The notes below the pieces were generated by a model. It was not told the origin of the DNA, did no database searches, and worked only from the letters and a program-made list of their open reading frames with translations. DNA of 64,000 nt from an uncultured Candidatus Saccharibacteria bacterium (lineage in GTDB: Bacteria; Patescibacteriota; Saccharimonadia; Saccharimonadales; Saccharimonadaceae), in assembly GCA_938046735.1 (NCBI GenBank), contig CALIXF010000003.1, positions 62,001 to 126,000 on the forward strand, given 5' to 3'. The translations under genes were made by a program, and so were the position numbers. This document shows, one piece after another, positions 36,002 to 44,105 of this stretch (the stretch's first letter is position 1; the number at the start of each line of letters is the position of its first letter).

Positions 36002-36983
36002 ATTAGGAATTTACCAAGCGCCGGAGGGGGGTATTATTTTTGATATAGATGTAGAATCGGAGACAATGTGGGCAACGCAAGTGCAAATTGCACAGTTGTT
36101 CGGTGTGGATAAGACTGTAATTTCAAGGCATCTTAAGAATATTTACAGAGAAGAAGAGCTGGAAGAGTCAAAAACTTGTCAGAAACAAAATGAGGTAAGG
36201 AAAGAAGGGGGTAGGCAAGTACGACGTGAAGTTAAACGATATAATTTGGACGCTATAATTTCAGTCGGATATCGAGTGAATTCGATGAAGGCAACGAAGT
36301 TTCGCGTTTGGTCAAATCGAATTTTAAAGGAATATATCACAAAAGGTATAGCAATTAATAAAGGTCAACTTGAAAAAACTCCGGAGTTGGGGGCGGAAAA
36401 GAAATTGGACGAAATAAAAACAGCCATGCTGATCGTAGAAAGAGTGATTAGGGGGAATGAATTGTCGAGTGGGGAGGCCAAAGGTGTACTGGAAATTATT
36501 TCAAAATATACTAGAAGTTTTCAGACAATTGATGAATATCTGAAGGGAAAATTTATTTTGTCAAATAATCGACGGGCAAGGCATGAATTGTCTGGACTTG
36601 AGATAGAAAACTTGGTGATGGATCTCAAGGAAAAAATGGGGGAAAATGATAATTTTGGGGTTTTACGCGCGGATTTTGGTGATTTTGAGAAACTTGCGGA
36701 AAAAATTAAAGAAGATTATACCGAAAGTGATACAGTTTCTAAAAAAGCAGCTAAACTACTATATTTTGTAGTGAAAAATGAGCCATTTGAGAGGGGTAGT
36801 CAACAGATTGGTGGATTATTATTTGTGGTGTATTTAGCTCTAAATCAAATTCAGTTGAGTAGTATGGGAGAGACAAAAATTTCTGATCAGGCTTTGACGG
36901 CTTTAGTGTTGTTAATTTCTGAGAGTGTAAGAACAGAAAAAGAGTTACTAATAAATTTAATCTGTAAGTTATTAGATAATTAA
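35991..36983 (+). CDS. RhuM-family protein with inactive Fic-like domain
   Basis: 330 residues. The N-terminal half matches RhuM virulence proteins (MWATQVQIAQLFGVDKTVISRHL, a helix-turn-helix, then NLDAIISVGYRVNS and ATKFRVWSNRILKEY). The C-terminal half has the helical surround of a Fic domain, LLYFVVKNEPFERGSQQIGG, where the usual core is NHPFxDGNKRIG: the catalytic His, acidic residue, Asn and Arg are all replaced. AMPylation is therefore unlikely. GTG start overlapping polA. Possibly a former toxin or a DNA-binding regulator. Confidence 0.75.
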   Translation: MNYKLGIYQAPEGGIIFDIDVESETMWATQVQIAQLFGVDKTVISRHLKNIYREEELEESKTCQKQNEVRKEGGRQVRREVKRYNLDAIISVGYRVNSMKATKFRVWSNRILKEYITKGIAINKGQLEKTPELGAEKKLDEIKTAMLIVERVIRGNELSSGEAKGVLEIISKYTRSFQTIDEYLKGKFILSNNRRARHELSGLEIENLVMDLKEKMGENDNFGVLRADFGDFEKLAEKIKEDYTESDTVSKKAAKLLYFVVKNEPFERGSQQIGGLLFVVYLALNQIQLSSMGETKISDQALTALVLLISESVRTEKELLINLICKLLDN

Positions 36984-36985
36984 TG

Positions 36986-36991
36986 TATAAT
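36986..36991 (+). promoter_or_regulatory. Promoter -10, leaderless gene at 36999
   Basis: TATAAT 7 nt before the ATG. It supports 36999 as start over the in-frame TTG at 36993. Confidence 0.65.
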
Positions 36992-36998
36992 ATTGAGG

Positions 36999-37403
36999 AT
37001 GAAAGATCTCGCTAAAGATCTCAAAGAAGTTTATGTCAAACACCGCACAATGTTTACTTTGATGGTGGTGGTGACTATTTTTTCGATTATCTTATTTATT
37101 TATTCAATAGTAAATCTTCATCCAAATGCTTCGGTTGTAAAGGTGAGCTATGGGGATATTGGCCGATACCAAGGAGGAGAATGGTCATCAATGTCAAATT
37201 CTGGTGGCTACCATGATGGTCCGTGGCAGGCTATGTTGGTTTATCCAATGTTTGCCTTACTCTTTGGGATATTACATAATGTGATTGCTCTAAGAATTTT
37301 TCGTAAAAAAGGCGATAAGATTGCCAACATCTTTTTAGCAGTAACAATTGCCCTAATTTTGTTTGCGACGTTAATTCTTTGGAGATTACTTGGTGAAGGT
37401 TAA
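36999..37403 (+). CDS. Small three-helix membrane protein, unknown
   Basis: 134 residues. Membrane helices at about 20-40, 80-100 and 108-128 with a Gly/Ser/Tyr-rich external loop between the first two. No known family. Overlaps the following glycosyltransferase by 11 nt, so the two are probably made together and may interact. Confidence 0.7.
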   Translation: MKDLAKDLKEVYVKHRTMFTLMVVVTIFSIILFIYSIVNLHPNASVVKVSYGDIGRYQGGEWSSMSNSGGYHDGPWQAMLVYPMFALLFGILHNVIALRIFRKKGDKIANIFLAVTIALILFATLILWRLLGEG

Positions 37404-39153
37404 AAATAAGATTGCAAAAGAAAAAATAAAACAAGAAAGATGGTCAGATTGGGCGGATCTTGAGATCCCGTTAGGAAAAAGAACAAAGAAATATCGATTG
37501 TTTGAAATATTACCTGGTGCATTATCGTACATGATGATTATTTTGTTGTTTGTATTGTCGGTGATTAGTCCGGCGTTAGGATCTTATTATCTACTACTAA
37601 TTATTGCAACAACTTTAGTAAAGGCGGCAGGAATCGTTTACCGTACGATTCAGGGCTACAATGCAGCTAAGAGAGCGGAGAGAGTAGATTGGCATCAACG
37701 GTTTGTTGATCTTGAAACACCGCATGAGCGATATGAAGAAGTCTTAAAATTGAAATATAAATGTAAGGAATTTGCGTTTGATGAGCATGTAGAAAATTTA
37801 AAAATGTTGTCGGTAGGAAAAGATTTGGTGCTATCTGAAACTGGAGAAACTAGTGAGAAAGAAATAGTTTTTCCTAAGCCAAAAAATATTTATCATGCTG
37901 TAATTATGGTGGCATATAATGAGGGGTTAGAGACTTTAATACCGACAGTTGAAGCAGTGCGGGATGGTAGTTTTGACAATAAACGTATAATTTTTGTATT
38001 CGGATATGAAGAGCGGGGTGGAGAGTCGATGAAGAGGAATGTTAAGATTCTAAAAGAGAAATTTAAAGATGTTTTTTTTGAATTTATTCCCGTGATGCAT
38101 CCTAAAGATTTGAAGGATGAAATTCAAGGAAAGGGGCCAAATTTGAACTTTGCGGCAGGGGAATTACTTGAATTTGTGAAGAAAAAGAAAATTCCTTTAG
38201 GAAATGTGATTGTAACCTCTCTTGATTCTGATAATAAGATGAGTAAATGGTATTTGGATTATGTGGCGTATCAATTTATTGTTCATCCTAACAGGCAGCA
38301 TTTAAGTTATCAGCCGGTTTCATTATTTACTAATAATATTTGGGATGCACCAGCACCGATGCGAATTATTGCAATTTCTAATTCTTTCTTTAATATTATT
38401 TCTTCAATGCGTTCACATACCTTGAAAAATTTTGCCTCTCATTCTCAGCCACTTCTAGCGCTTTCTGAAATGGGATTTTGGAGTAAAAAGACGATTGTGG
38501 AGGATGGACATCAGTATTGGCGTTCGTTATTTTTCTTTAAAGGTGACTATGAAGTTTTACCAATTCACGTCGCAATTTATCAAGATGCTGTAATAGAGGA
38601 GACCTTAATTAAGACTTTAAAAGCTCAATTTATACAGCTTAGACGTTGGGACTATGGCGCATCAGATGTAGCTTATGTAGGGGTCAGATTATTCTCGAAG
38701 GATCGCAAGACTAAGGGGGGTATGTCATTTTTGCCGTTATTTGCAAAGTTTATGAGATTGCTTGAGGGGCATGTGACTCTGGCGGCAATTTCACCGATGG
38801 TGGCATTTGGTGGTTGGGTGCCAAAGATAATTAATTCAAGGTCGAAGGATCTACTGGCTTTTAATCTGCCGAATACAATTAGTCTAATTCAAGTTTTTGC
38901 TTCTGTGGGGTTAATGGCAACGATCTTACTTTCCTTGAAAATGTTGCCACCGAGGCCAAAGGATATAAAAACACCAAGAATTTTAATGATTTTACAGTGG
39001 TTATTGATGCCGGTAGTAGCAATTGTTTATCAGTCTTTTGCGGCTTTTTATTCTCAGACAAGACTCTTGACTGGCAATTACATGGAAAAATTTGACGTAA
39101 CTAAGAAAGTGGTACGACTAAAAAATTCTTCTAAGAGAAGAATTAAATTATAA
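37393..39153 (+). CDS. Membrane glycosyltransferase, family 2-like
   Basis: 586 residues. Two N-terminal helices (about 42-90), a GT-A domain with HAVIMVAYNEG (about 165), VTSLDSDNKMS (metal-binding DxD type, about 270), an acceptor ED-type motif TIVEDGHQYWRSL and QLRRWDYGAS, which corresponds to the Q(Q/R)xRW of processive enzymes, then about four C-terminal helices. It likely polymerises or transfers a sugar across the membrane to a surface glycan; product unknown. GTG 37393 lies 8 nt behind GGAG. Confidence 0.75.
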   Translation: MKVKNKIAKEKIKQERWSDWADLEIPLGKRTKKYRLFEILPGALSYMMIILLFVLSVISPALGSYYLLLIIATTLVKAAGIVYRTIQGYNAAKRAERVDWHQRFVDLETPHERYEEVLKLKYKCKEFAFDEHVENLKMLSVGKDLVLSETGETSEKEIVFPKPKNIYHAVIMVAYNEGLETLIPTVEAVRDGSFDNKRIIFVFGYEERGGESMKRNVKILKEKFKDVFFEFIPVMHPKDLKDEIQGKGPNLNFAAGELLEFVKKKKIPLGNVIVTSLDSDNKMSKWYLDYVAYQFIVHPNRQHLSYQPVSLFTNNIWDAPAPMRIIAISNSFFNIISSMRSHTLKNFASHSQPLLALSEMGFWSKKTIVEDGHQYWRSLFFFKGDYEVLPIHVAIYQDAVIEETLIKTLKAQFIQLRRWDYGASDVAYVGVRLFSKDRKTKGGMSFLPLFAKFMRLLEGHVTLAAISPMVAFGGWVPKIINSRSKDLLAFNLPNTISLIQVFASVGLMATILLSLKMLPPRPKDIKTPRILMILQWLLMPVVAIVYQSFAAFYSQTRLLTGNYMEKFDVTKKVVRLKNSSKRRIKL

Positions 39154-39181
39154 GAGTGTTAAGATTTTAGAATTACTTTAT

Positions 39182-39209
39182 AAAAAATAAAAAAACGCCA
39201 AGAATGGCG
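39182..39209 (-). terminator. Terminator of tRNA-Val
   Basis: On the minus strand CGCCA-TTCT-TGGCG followed by seven T, A and six T, right behind the tRNA. Confidence 0.88.
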
Positions 39210-39215
39210 ATTCTG

Positions 39216-39292
39216 TGGTGGGTCGCGAGGGATTCGAACCCCCGACTTCCTCCGTGTAAAGGAGACACTCTAGCCAGCTGAGTTAGCGACCC
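39216..39292 (-). tRNA. tRNA-Val (TAC)
   Basis: 77 nt. Acceptor GGGTCGC/GCGACCC, discriminator A, encoded CCA. Anticodon arm TCTCC-TTTACAC-GGAGG gives TAC. T-loop TTCGAAT. A minus-strand TG-A-TAATAT (plus 39304-39309) 11 nt upstream is the likely -10. Confidence 0.96.
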
Positions 39293-39322
39293 TGGTTCTC
39301 TTTATATTATCATAAAATATGG

Positions 39323-39328
39323 TAAAAT
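39323..39328 (+). promoter_or_regulatory. thrS promoter -10
   Basis: TG-G-TAAAAT. It lies 14 bp from the divergent tRNA-Val -10. Confidence 0.6.
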
Positions 39329-39356
39329 AAAAGAGTTAATGAGAAAGGATAATGTC

Positions 39357-41144
39357 ATGAGTAGTACTGAGAGTTTTGAGACTGAACGTGTGGACAGAAT
39401 GCGACACACACTAAGTCATGTGATGGCAACTGCTCTGACAGAAATGTATCCTGGGATCCAGTTTGGGGTTGGTCCAGCAATTAAAGATGGATTTTACTAT
39501 GATGTGGATCTTTCTAAGGTGAAAACAAAAAATGGGGAGATTGCAAAAATCTCGGATACTGATCTTGTAAAGATTGAGAAAAAGATGAAAGAGATTATTG
39601 CAAGAGGCTTTGAAATGCAATATTCAGAGAAAAGTCGTGAAGAGGCAATTGCTTGGGCGAAAGAAAAAGGTCAAGGTTTTAAAGTAGAGTTGATTGAAGA
39701 ATTACCGGAAGGGGAGACCATTTCTTTTTATCAGCTAGGAGATTTTACGGATCTTTGCAAGGGGCCACATATTAAAGACGCAAAGGAGATCGGAGCGTTT
39801 AAGCTAATGCGCGTTGCTGGTGCATATTGGCGAGGAGATGAAAATAAACCAATGCTGACACGTATTTATGGCGTGGCATTCAAGACAGAAGCGGAATTAA
39901 AAGAGTATTTAGAAAAAATTGAAGAAGCAAAAGCACGAGATCATAGAAAACTTGGCAAGGAATTAGATTTATTTTGTTTCTCTGATCTTGTAGGGGCAGG
40001 TTTACCTTTGTTTACGCCTAGAGGAACTATACTTAGGGAAATGATGTCTGGATATTCTCTTTCTTTGAGAGGCGCATCAGGATTTGAAAAAGTGTGGACT
40101 CCACATATTACGAAAATGGATTTATATAAAGCTTCTGGTCATTATGCTAAATTTGGTGATGAGTTATTTGTGGTGCATTCGCAAGTGAATGGAGAGAATT
40201 TTGCACTAAAACCAATGAATTGTCCACATCATGCACAGATTTTTGCTTCAAGGCCGCGTACCTACAAAGAAATGCCAGTTCGATATATGGAAGCGACAAC
40301 TGATTATCGTGATGAAAAATCTGGAGAGCTCGGTGGACTTTCTAGAGTGAGATCATTAACTCAAGATGATTCGCATATCTTTTGTAGAAAATCTCAGATT
40401 GAAGACGAGATTAAAAAATTAGTGGGAATTATCCGTGAACTATACGCAACAGTTGGAATGTCTAAATTAAGGGCGAGATTGTCTTATCGTTCAGACGAAG
40501 ATAAATATCTTGGTGATAAGGAGCTTTGGAAGATGGCACAAGCTCAAATTAAAAATGCAGCGGTTGATAATGACCTTGATTTCTTTGAGGCTGAAGGTGA
40601 AGCGGCCTTTTATGGACCAAAGATTGATTTTATGGCAGAGGATGCAATTGGCCGCGAGCACCAGGTGGCGACAGTGCAACTGGATTTTGTACAGCCAGAA
40701 CGTTTTGATTTGACTTTTGTAAACGAAAAAGGTGAAAAAGAACGTCCGGTAATGATTCATCATGCAACCTTAGGGTCGATTGAACGGTTTCTTTCGGTAT
40801 TTATTGAGCATACAGCTGGATGGTTTCCGTTTTGGTGTGCTCCGGAGCAAGTAAGGATTGTAACTGTAAATAATGATGTTTTAGATTATGTGGCGAGGAT
40901 TGAGGATGTTTTAAGGCAGATTGTACTTGATAAGCCATTAAAATACAATGAATTAAGATTCACAGTGGATAAAACTGATGATTCTTTGGGCAAAAAGATC
41001 CGTCGTGCAACCTCAATGAAGATACCAGCAATTTTAATAGTCGGTCCAAAAGATATGGAGTCCAGATCTGTGAGTGTACGGTTGAGGGATGAAGAAAAAA
41101 CTATAAAATTGGATGAGCTTACGGATTTCTTGAAAAATTTGTAG
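39357..41144 (+). CDS. thrS: Threonyl-tRNA synthetase lacking the TGS domain
   Basis: 595 residues. It begins almost directly with the editing domain (MRHTLSHVMA, GFYYDVDL, DLCKGPHI), so the roughly 60-residue N-terminal TGS domain of bacterial ThrS is missing. Then the class II core: zinc ligand region MNCPHHAQIF, motif 2 RYMEATTDYR, ATVQLDF and motif 3 IHHATLGSIERF, and the anticodon-binding domain. ATG 39357 has AAAGGA 7 nt upstream; ATG 39339 is an alternative that adds six residues. Confidence 0.93.
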   Translation: MSSTESFETERVDRMRHTLSHVMATALTEMYPGIQFGVGPAIKDGFYYDVDLSKVKTKNGEIAKISDTDLVKIEKKMKEIIARGFEMQYSEKSREEAIAWAKEKGQGFKVELIEELPEGETISFYQLGDFTDLCKGPHIKDAKEIGAFKLMRVAGAYWRGDENKPMLTRIYGVAFKTEAELKEYLEKIEEAKARDHRKLGKELDLFCFSDLVGAGLPLFTPRGTILREMMSGYSLSLRGASGFEKVWTPHITKMDLYKASGHYAKFGDELFVVHSQVNGENFALKPMNCPHHAQIFASRPRTYKEMPVRYMEATTDYRDEKSGELGGLSRVRSLTQDDSHIFCRKSQIEDEIKKLVGIIRELYATVGMSKLRARLSYRSDEDKYLGDKELWKMAQAQIKNAAVDNDLDFFEAEGEAAFYGPKIDFMAEDAIGREHQVATVQLDFVQPERFDLTFVNEKGEKERPVMIHHATLGSIERFLSVFIEHTAGWFPFWCAPEQVRIVTVNNDVLDYVARIEDVLRQIVLDKPLKYNELRFTVDKTDDSLGKKIRRATSMKIPAILIVGPKDMESRSVSVRLRDEEKTIKLDELTDFLKNL

Positions 41145-41165
41145 AACGGAATGAGGGGGTTTGAG

Positions 41166-41903
41166 ATGAAAAAACCGATAATAGTAATAGTCGGACCAAC
41201 TGCTTCTGGAAAAACAGGGGTAGCAATTGAGTTAGCGGAAAAAATTGGGGGTGAAATAATTTGTGCGGATTCAAGAACTATCTATAAGAGCATGGATATT
41301 GGTACGGCAAAACCTGGTGTTCCGGAGCAAAAAAATGTTGTTCATTATGGTTTGGACTTAGTGGAGCCGAACGAGCGTTTTACGGTATATGATTGGAAGA
41401 AATATGCCGAACAAAAAATTTATGAGATAAGAAGATTGGGAAAATACCCGATAATAGTCGGAGGAACTGGTCTTTATATTGATGCTTTAATCTATAATTA
41501 TCAATTTGATCAAAAACATAAAAGTGATCAGATAGACCGAAATAAGATGGGCGACGATTTTTTAGTATATGGCGTAAAATGGACGAGTGAGGAGTTGCGA
41601 GAGAGAATTAGGTTACGCGAACAACAAATGTTTGATAATGAAGGCTTGATAGCTGAGACGAAAGAATTGGTTAAGAAATTTGATTGGAACACACAGTCAA
41701 TGAGAAGCAATATTTACCAGTTTGTTTGGCGAATGTTGAATAAAGAAATTACGAAAGAAGAAGCGATTCGACTTGGAGCGCTAGATGATTATCATTTAGC
41801 AAAGAGACAAATGACTTGGTTTAAGAGAAACCATCAGATCAAGTGGTTGAGGTTAAAAGATTTGAACGAAGAAATTATAAAAGATATTAAGTTATTTGAA
41901 TAA
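41166..41903 (+). CDS. miaA: tRNA dimethylallyltransferase
   Basis: 245 residues, shorter than the usual 300 or so. P-loop VGPTASGKTGVAIELA, ADSRTIYKSMDIGTAKP, DLVEPNERFTVYDW, IIVGGTGLYIDAL. Adds a dimethylallyl group to A37 of tRNAs reading UNN codons. The insertion domain between the two core parts is reduced. ATG 41166 follows AGGGGG by 7 nt; an in-frame ATG at 41151 is less likely. Confidence 0.9.
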   Translation: MKKPIIVIVGPTASGKTGVAIELAEKIGGEIICADSRTIYKSMDIGTAKPGVPEQKNVVHYGLDLVEPNERFTVYDWKKYAEQKIYEIRRLGKYPIIVGGTGLYIDALIYNYQFDQKHKSDQIDRNKMGDDFLVYGVKWTSEELRERIRLREQQMFDNEGLIAETKELVKKFDWNTQSMRSNIYQFVWRMLNKEITKEEAIRLGALDDYHLAKRQMTWFKRNHQIKWLRLKDLNEEIIKDIKLFE

Positions 41904-41919
41904 AAAGTTTATGATGTGA

Positions 41920-41925
41920 TAAAAT
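41920..41925 (+). promoter_or_regulatory. Promoter -10 of the winged-helix gene
   Basis: TGTGATAAAAT; hexamer TAAAAT 9 nt before the ATG at 41935, no ribosome site, so leaderless. Confidence 0.6.
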
Positions 41926-41934
41926 AGATCTAAG

Positions 41935-42543
41935 ATGAGTAAAGAAAATAATACTCCATTGGAAAAACTATTTGGATCAAAAACTAGAACAAAATTATTA
42001 AGTCTGTTTTTTGGCAATCCTGAACGTTCTTTCTATGTTCGGGAAATGACACGCGTGATTGAAGAACAAATAAATTCTGTAAGACGAGAGCTATTGAATC
42101 TTGAGAGTATTGGTATTATTAAGAACGAAACTTATGATAATAAAGTTTATTATTCGGCAAATAATAAACACCCATATGCTAGGCCTTTAACCATGCTTTT
42201 TTCGACTCGCACTGATGTGGTAGTTGATGTGGTAGTGAAGCCAAATGTATGGGAAGAATATGTACGTTCGGTAAAAAACTATCTAGATTGTTTGATTGTA
42301 ACTAATAGGCTGCCAGGACAAGAAGGTGTGGATTTATTAATCGTGGGTGACGATAAGACAAAGAAATTGACACACTGGGCGGAAGTCGTGGAAAAGAAGG
42401 AAGGAAAGCCTTTGAATTATGTAATTATGTCACGGGACGATTTTCAGTATCGATTAAATGTAAAGGATCGTTTTGTGTCTGAAGTTTTGGAAATGTCAAT
42501 TTTGGAAAAAATTGATCCTGACGGAATATTGAGTAAGCGTTAG
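41935..42543 (+). CDS. Winged-helix DNA-binding protein
   Basis: 202 residues. The N-terminal 85 form a winged helix (KTRTKLLSLFFGNPERSFYVREMTRVIEEQINSV split over helices, then LESIGIIKNETYDNKVYYSANN as the wing). The C-terminal part (about 95-200) is alpha/beta with VDLLIVGDD, resembling a nucleotidyltransferase-like fold without clear catalytic residues. Likely a transcription regulator; targets unknown. Confidence 0.7.
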   Translation: MSKENNTPLEKLFGSKTRTKLLSLFFGNPERSFYVREMTRVIEEQINSVRRELLNLESIGIIKNETYDNKVYYSANNKHPYARPLTMLFSTRTDVVVDVVVKPNVWEEYVRSVKNYLDCLIVTNRLPGQEGVDLLIVGDDKTKKLTHWAEVVEKKEGKPLNYVIMSRDDFQYRLNVKDRFVSEVLEMSILEKIDPDGILSKR

Positions 42544-42576
42544 AATAATTTGGATAAAAAGAGGAGAAATTTTTGA

Positions 42577-43029
42577 ATGTTTGAATTAGAGAGTAAGAAT
42601 CCAAATGAGATTACAATAAAAACTATATCAAAAATCATAACGATTGATTTTATAAATGGAGTAATTCAGGCTGATCTTACAGTTGGTGATATCGTTGGGC
42701 CTGGTGAGTTTGAAATTGGTGAGGCAACAATTAGAGGCATTAGCGTGGCTAACCATACAAAAACAATCTATGACGTAGAAGTAGGTGGAATTCATATTGG
42801 GATTATTGGTGATTTTGATGAGAATTTGGATGATCTCGGTATTCCAGAGATTTTATGTACTAGTTCGGTCAAGGCTATTAAGGATGTTAATCCAAAGTTG
42901 ATTATTGCAACTGGTAATATTGATGGAATGGTAACTGATCTTAAACTTTCAAGCAGAGTGGAAAAGAAAATTAAAATTAAAAAGATTGAGGATTTGCCAA
43001 ATATACAAGAGGTAATTGCTTTGAACTGA
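42577..43029 (+). CDS. MBL-fold-like protein without metal site
   Basis: 150 residues. GPGEFEIGEATIRGISVANH, TIYDVEVGGIHIGIIGDFDENL and DLGIPEILC match the second half of UlaG/YtkL-type metallo-beta-lactamase-fold proteins. The N-terminal HxHxDH metal-binding segment is absent, so hydrolase activity is unlikely. AGAGGAGAAATTTTTGA precedes the ATG. TGA stop. Could be a remnant or a repurposed fold. Confidence 0.55.
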   Translation: MFELESKNPNEITIKTISKIITIDFINGVIQADLTVGDIVGPGEFEIGEATIRGISVANHTKTIYDVEVGGIHIGIIGDFDENLDDLGIPEILCTSSVKAIKDVNPKLIIATGNIDGMVTDLKLSSRVEKKIKIKKIEDLPNIQEVIALN

Positions 43030-43069
43030 AATTAGATTGAGATTTTTGGGGATAATGCGTTAAATTATT

Positions 43070-43100
43070 AAAAAAGAGTTCAAAATGTGAACTCTTTTTT
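43070..43100 (+). terminator. Terminator after MBL-like gene
   Basis: 13-bp stem AAAAAAGAGTTCA / TGAACTCTTTTTT with a 5-nt loop. Confidence 0.9.
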
Positions 43101-43129
43101 AATTTTGTATGATTTTTCTAAGGTATTTA

Positions 43130-43219
43130 TAATAAATGTGTTCAATAAAAATAGTTTTGGTGTGCATCAAATGGATAAAAATGAAAGGAAATACTGATTG
43201 AGTAATAAATGTGTTCAAT
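43130..43219. repeat. 17-bp direct repeat pair
   Basis: TAATAAATGTGTTCAAT occurs at 43130-43146 and exactly again at 43203-43219, in the 250-bp gap upstream of the site-2 protease promoter. Possible regulator sites. Confidence 0.6.
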
Positions 43220-43269
43220 TAACTTTAAAGTTTTTGTTCTGATAAAAATAAACAACTGGCCCTCTATGT

Positions 43270-43275
43270 TATAAT
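43270..43275 (+). promoter_or_regulatory. Site-2 protease promoter -10
   Basis: TATG-T-TATAAT, 6 nt before the ATG at 43282; leaderless. Confidence 0.7.
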
Positions 43276-43281
43276 CATGTT

Positions 43282-43926
43282 ATGAATTTTGATGTTTTCG
43301 CAATTGTGATTGTATTTATTATCATCTTATTTTCGATGGTACTACATGAAATGGCACATGCTTATACTGCATATTTTTTAGGGGATACGACGGCCCGTGA
43401 TGAGGGACGTTTATCGTTAAATCCTTTTGCACACATAGATCCGGTAATGTCAATTATTATTCCGTTATTGCTATTTATTAGTGGTGGACCAATTTTTGGT
43501 GGGGCTAAACCAGTTCCCGTAGCGGAAAGACGGTTAAAATGGGGAGAATGGGGAATGGCTTTGGTTGCCTTGGCGGGGCCTCTTACTAATTTCGTAATTG
43601 CTTTTTTAGGGTTCTTGATCGGTCATTTTAGTGGCGGATTGACTTCGGGAGGATATGTTGGTTTATTTTTCAAGCAATTAGTGCTAGCAAATTTGGGTTT
43701 TGTGATTTTTAACTTAATTCCAATTCCTCCTCTTGATGGGTCGAGAGTTGCTTATGCACTAGCTCCAGATTTTATTAGAGAATTATATGAAAAATTGGAA
43801 AAAGGAATGGGGATTTTCTTTGTTCTAATTATGGTCTATGTATTTGGTAATTCACTTTCGGTTTTTACCTCTAATATAATGATAGCGATATTGAAAATCT
43901 TTTATCTTATTGTGGGTATAAAATAA
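43282..43926 (+). CDS. Site-2 protease family (M50) membrane metalloprotease
   Basis: 214 residues, mostly membrane helices. Zinc site HEMAH in VLHEMAHAYTAYFLGD (about 22), and the second metal motif NLIPIPPLDGSRV (about 147). No PDZ domain, so it belongs to the short YwhC/Rip-like group rather than RseP. It should cut membrane proteins within the bilayer; targets unknown. Confidence 0.88.
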   Translation: MNFDVFAIVIVFIIILFSMVLHEMAHAYTAYFLGDTTARDEGRLSLNPFAHIDPVMSIIIPLLLFISGGPIFGGAKPVPVAERRLKWGEWGMALVALAGPLTNFVIAFLGFLIGHFSGGLTSGGYVGLFFKQLVLANLGFVIFNLIPIPPLDGSRVAYALAPDFIRELYEKLEKGMGIFFVLIMVYVFGNSLSVFTSNIMIAILKIFYLIVGIK

Positions 43927-43939
43927 GCTTGGAGTTGTG

Positions 43940-43945
43940 CTATAA
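43940..43945 (+). promoter_or_regulatory. Promoter -10 of the candidate ncRNA
   Basis: TG-C-TATAAT, placing the start of transcription at about 43952, exactly at the 5' arm of the closing stem that follows. Confidence 0.65.
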
Positions 43946-43951
43946 TTGGGT

Positions 43952-44085
43952 TACCCTAGTGGCGGCATGATTTTCCTGAATAGTCATGTTTCAGGGGTTT
44001 CGCGGTGTTATCTCCGTGGAGATGCGCATAAGATTCTACCCACCTGTATTTATTACAGGGAAAAACAGGTCACTAGGGTTTACGA
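43952..44085 (+). ncRNA. Candidate structured RNA or leader, about 130 nt, class unknown
   Basis: A 9-bp closing stem (ACCCTAGTG 43953-43961 with CACTAGGGT 44071-44079) encloses an H-type pseudoknot (CATGA 43966-43970 with TCATG 43984-43988; CCTGAA 43975-43980 with TTCAGG 43990-43995), an ATCTC-CGTG-GAGAT hairpin (44010-44023) and a CCTGTA-TTTAT-TACAGG hairpin (44043-44059). ACCTGT 44042-44047 can instead pair with ACAGGT 44065-44070. It is not SRP RNA (no GGAA-capped domain IV) or RNase P. It could be a free RNA or a switch in front of the Nudix-RNase H gene. Confidence 0.5.
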
Positions 44086-44105
44086 TTTTTGGACTATGAG
44101 TGGGC

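Noticed and set aside
43952..44085. SRP (4.5S) or 6S RNA
   Set aside because: No GGAA-capped domain IV with AGCA/CAGG loop for SRP, and a branched pseudoknotted fold rather than the 6S rod with a central bubble.
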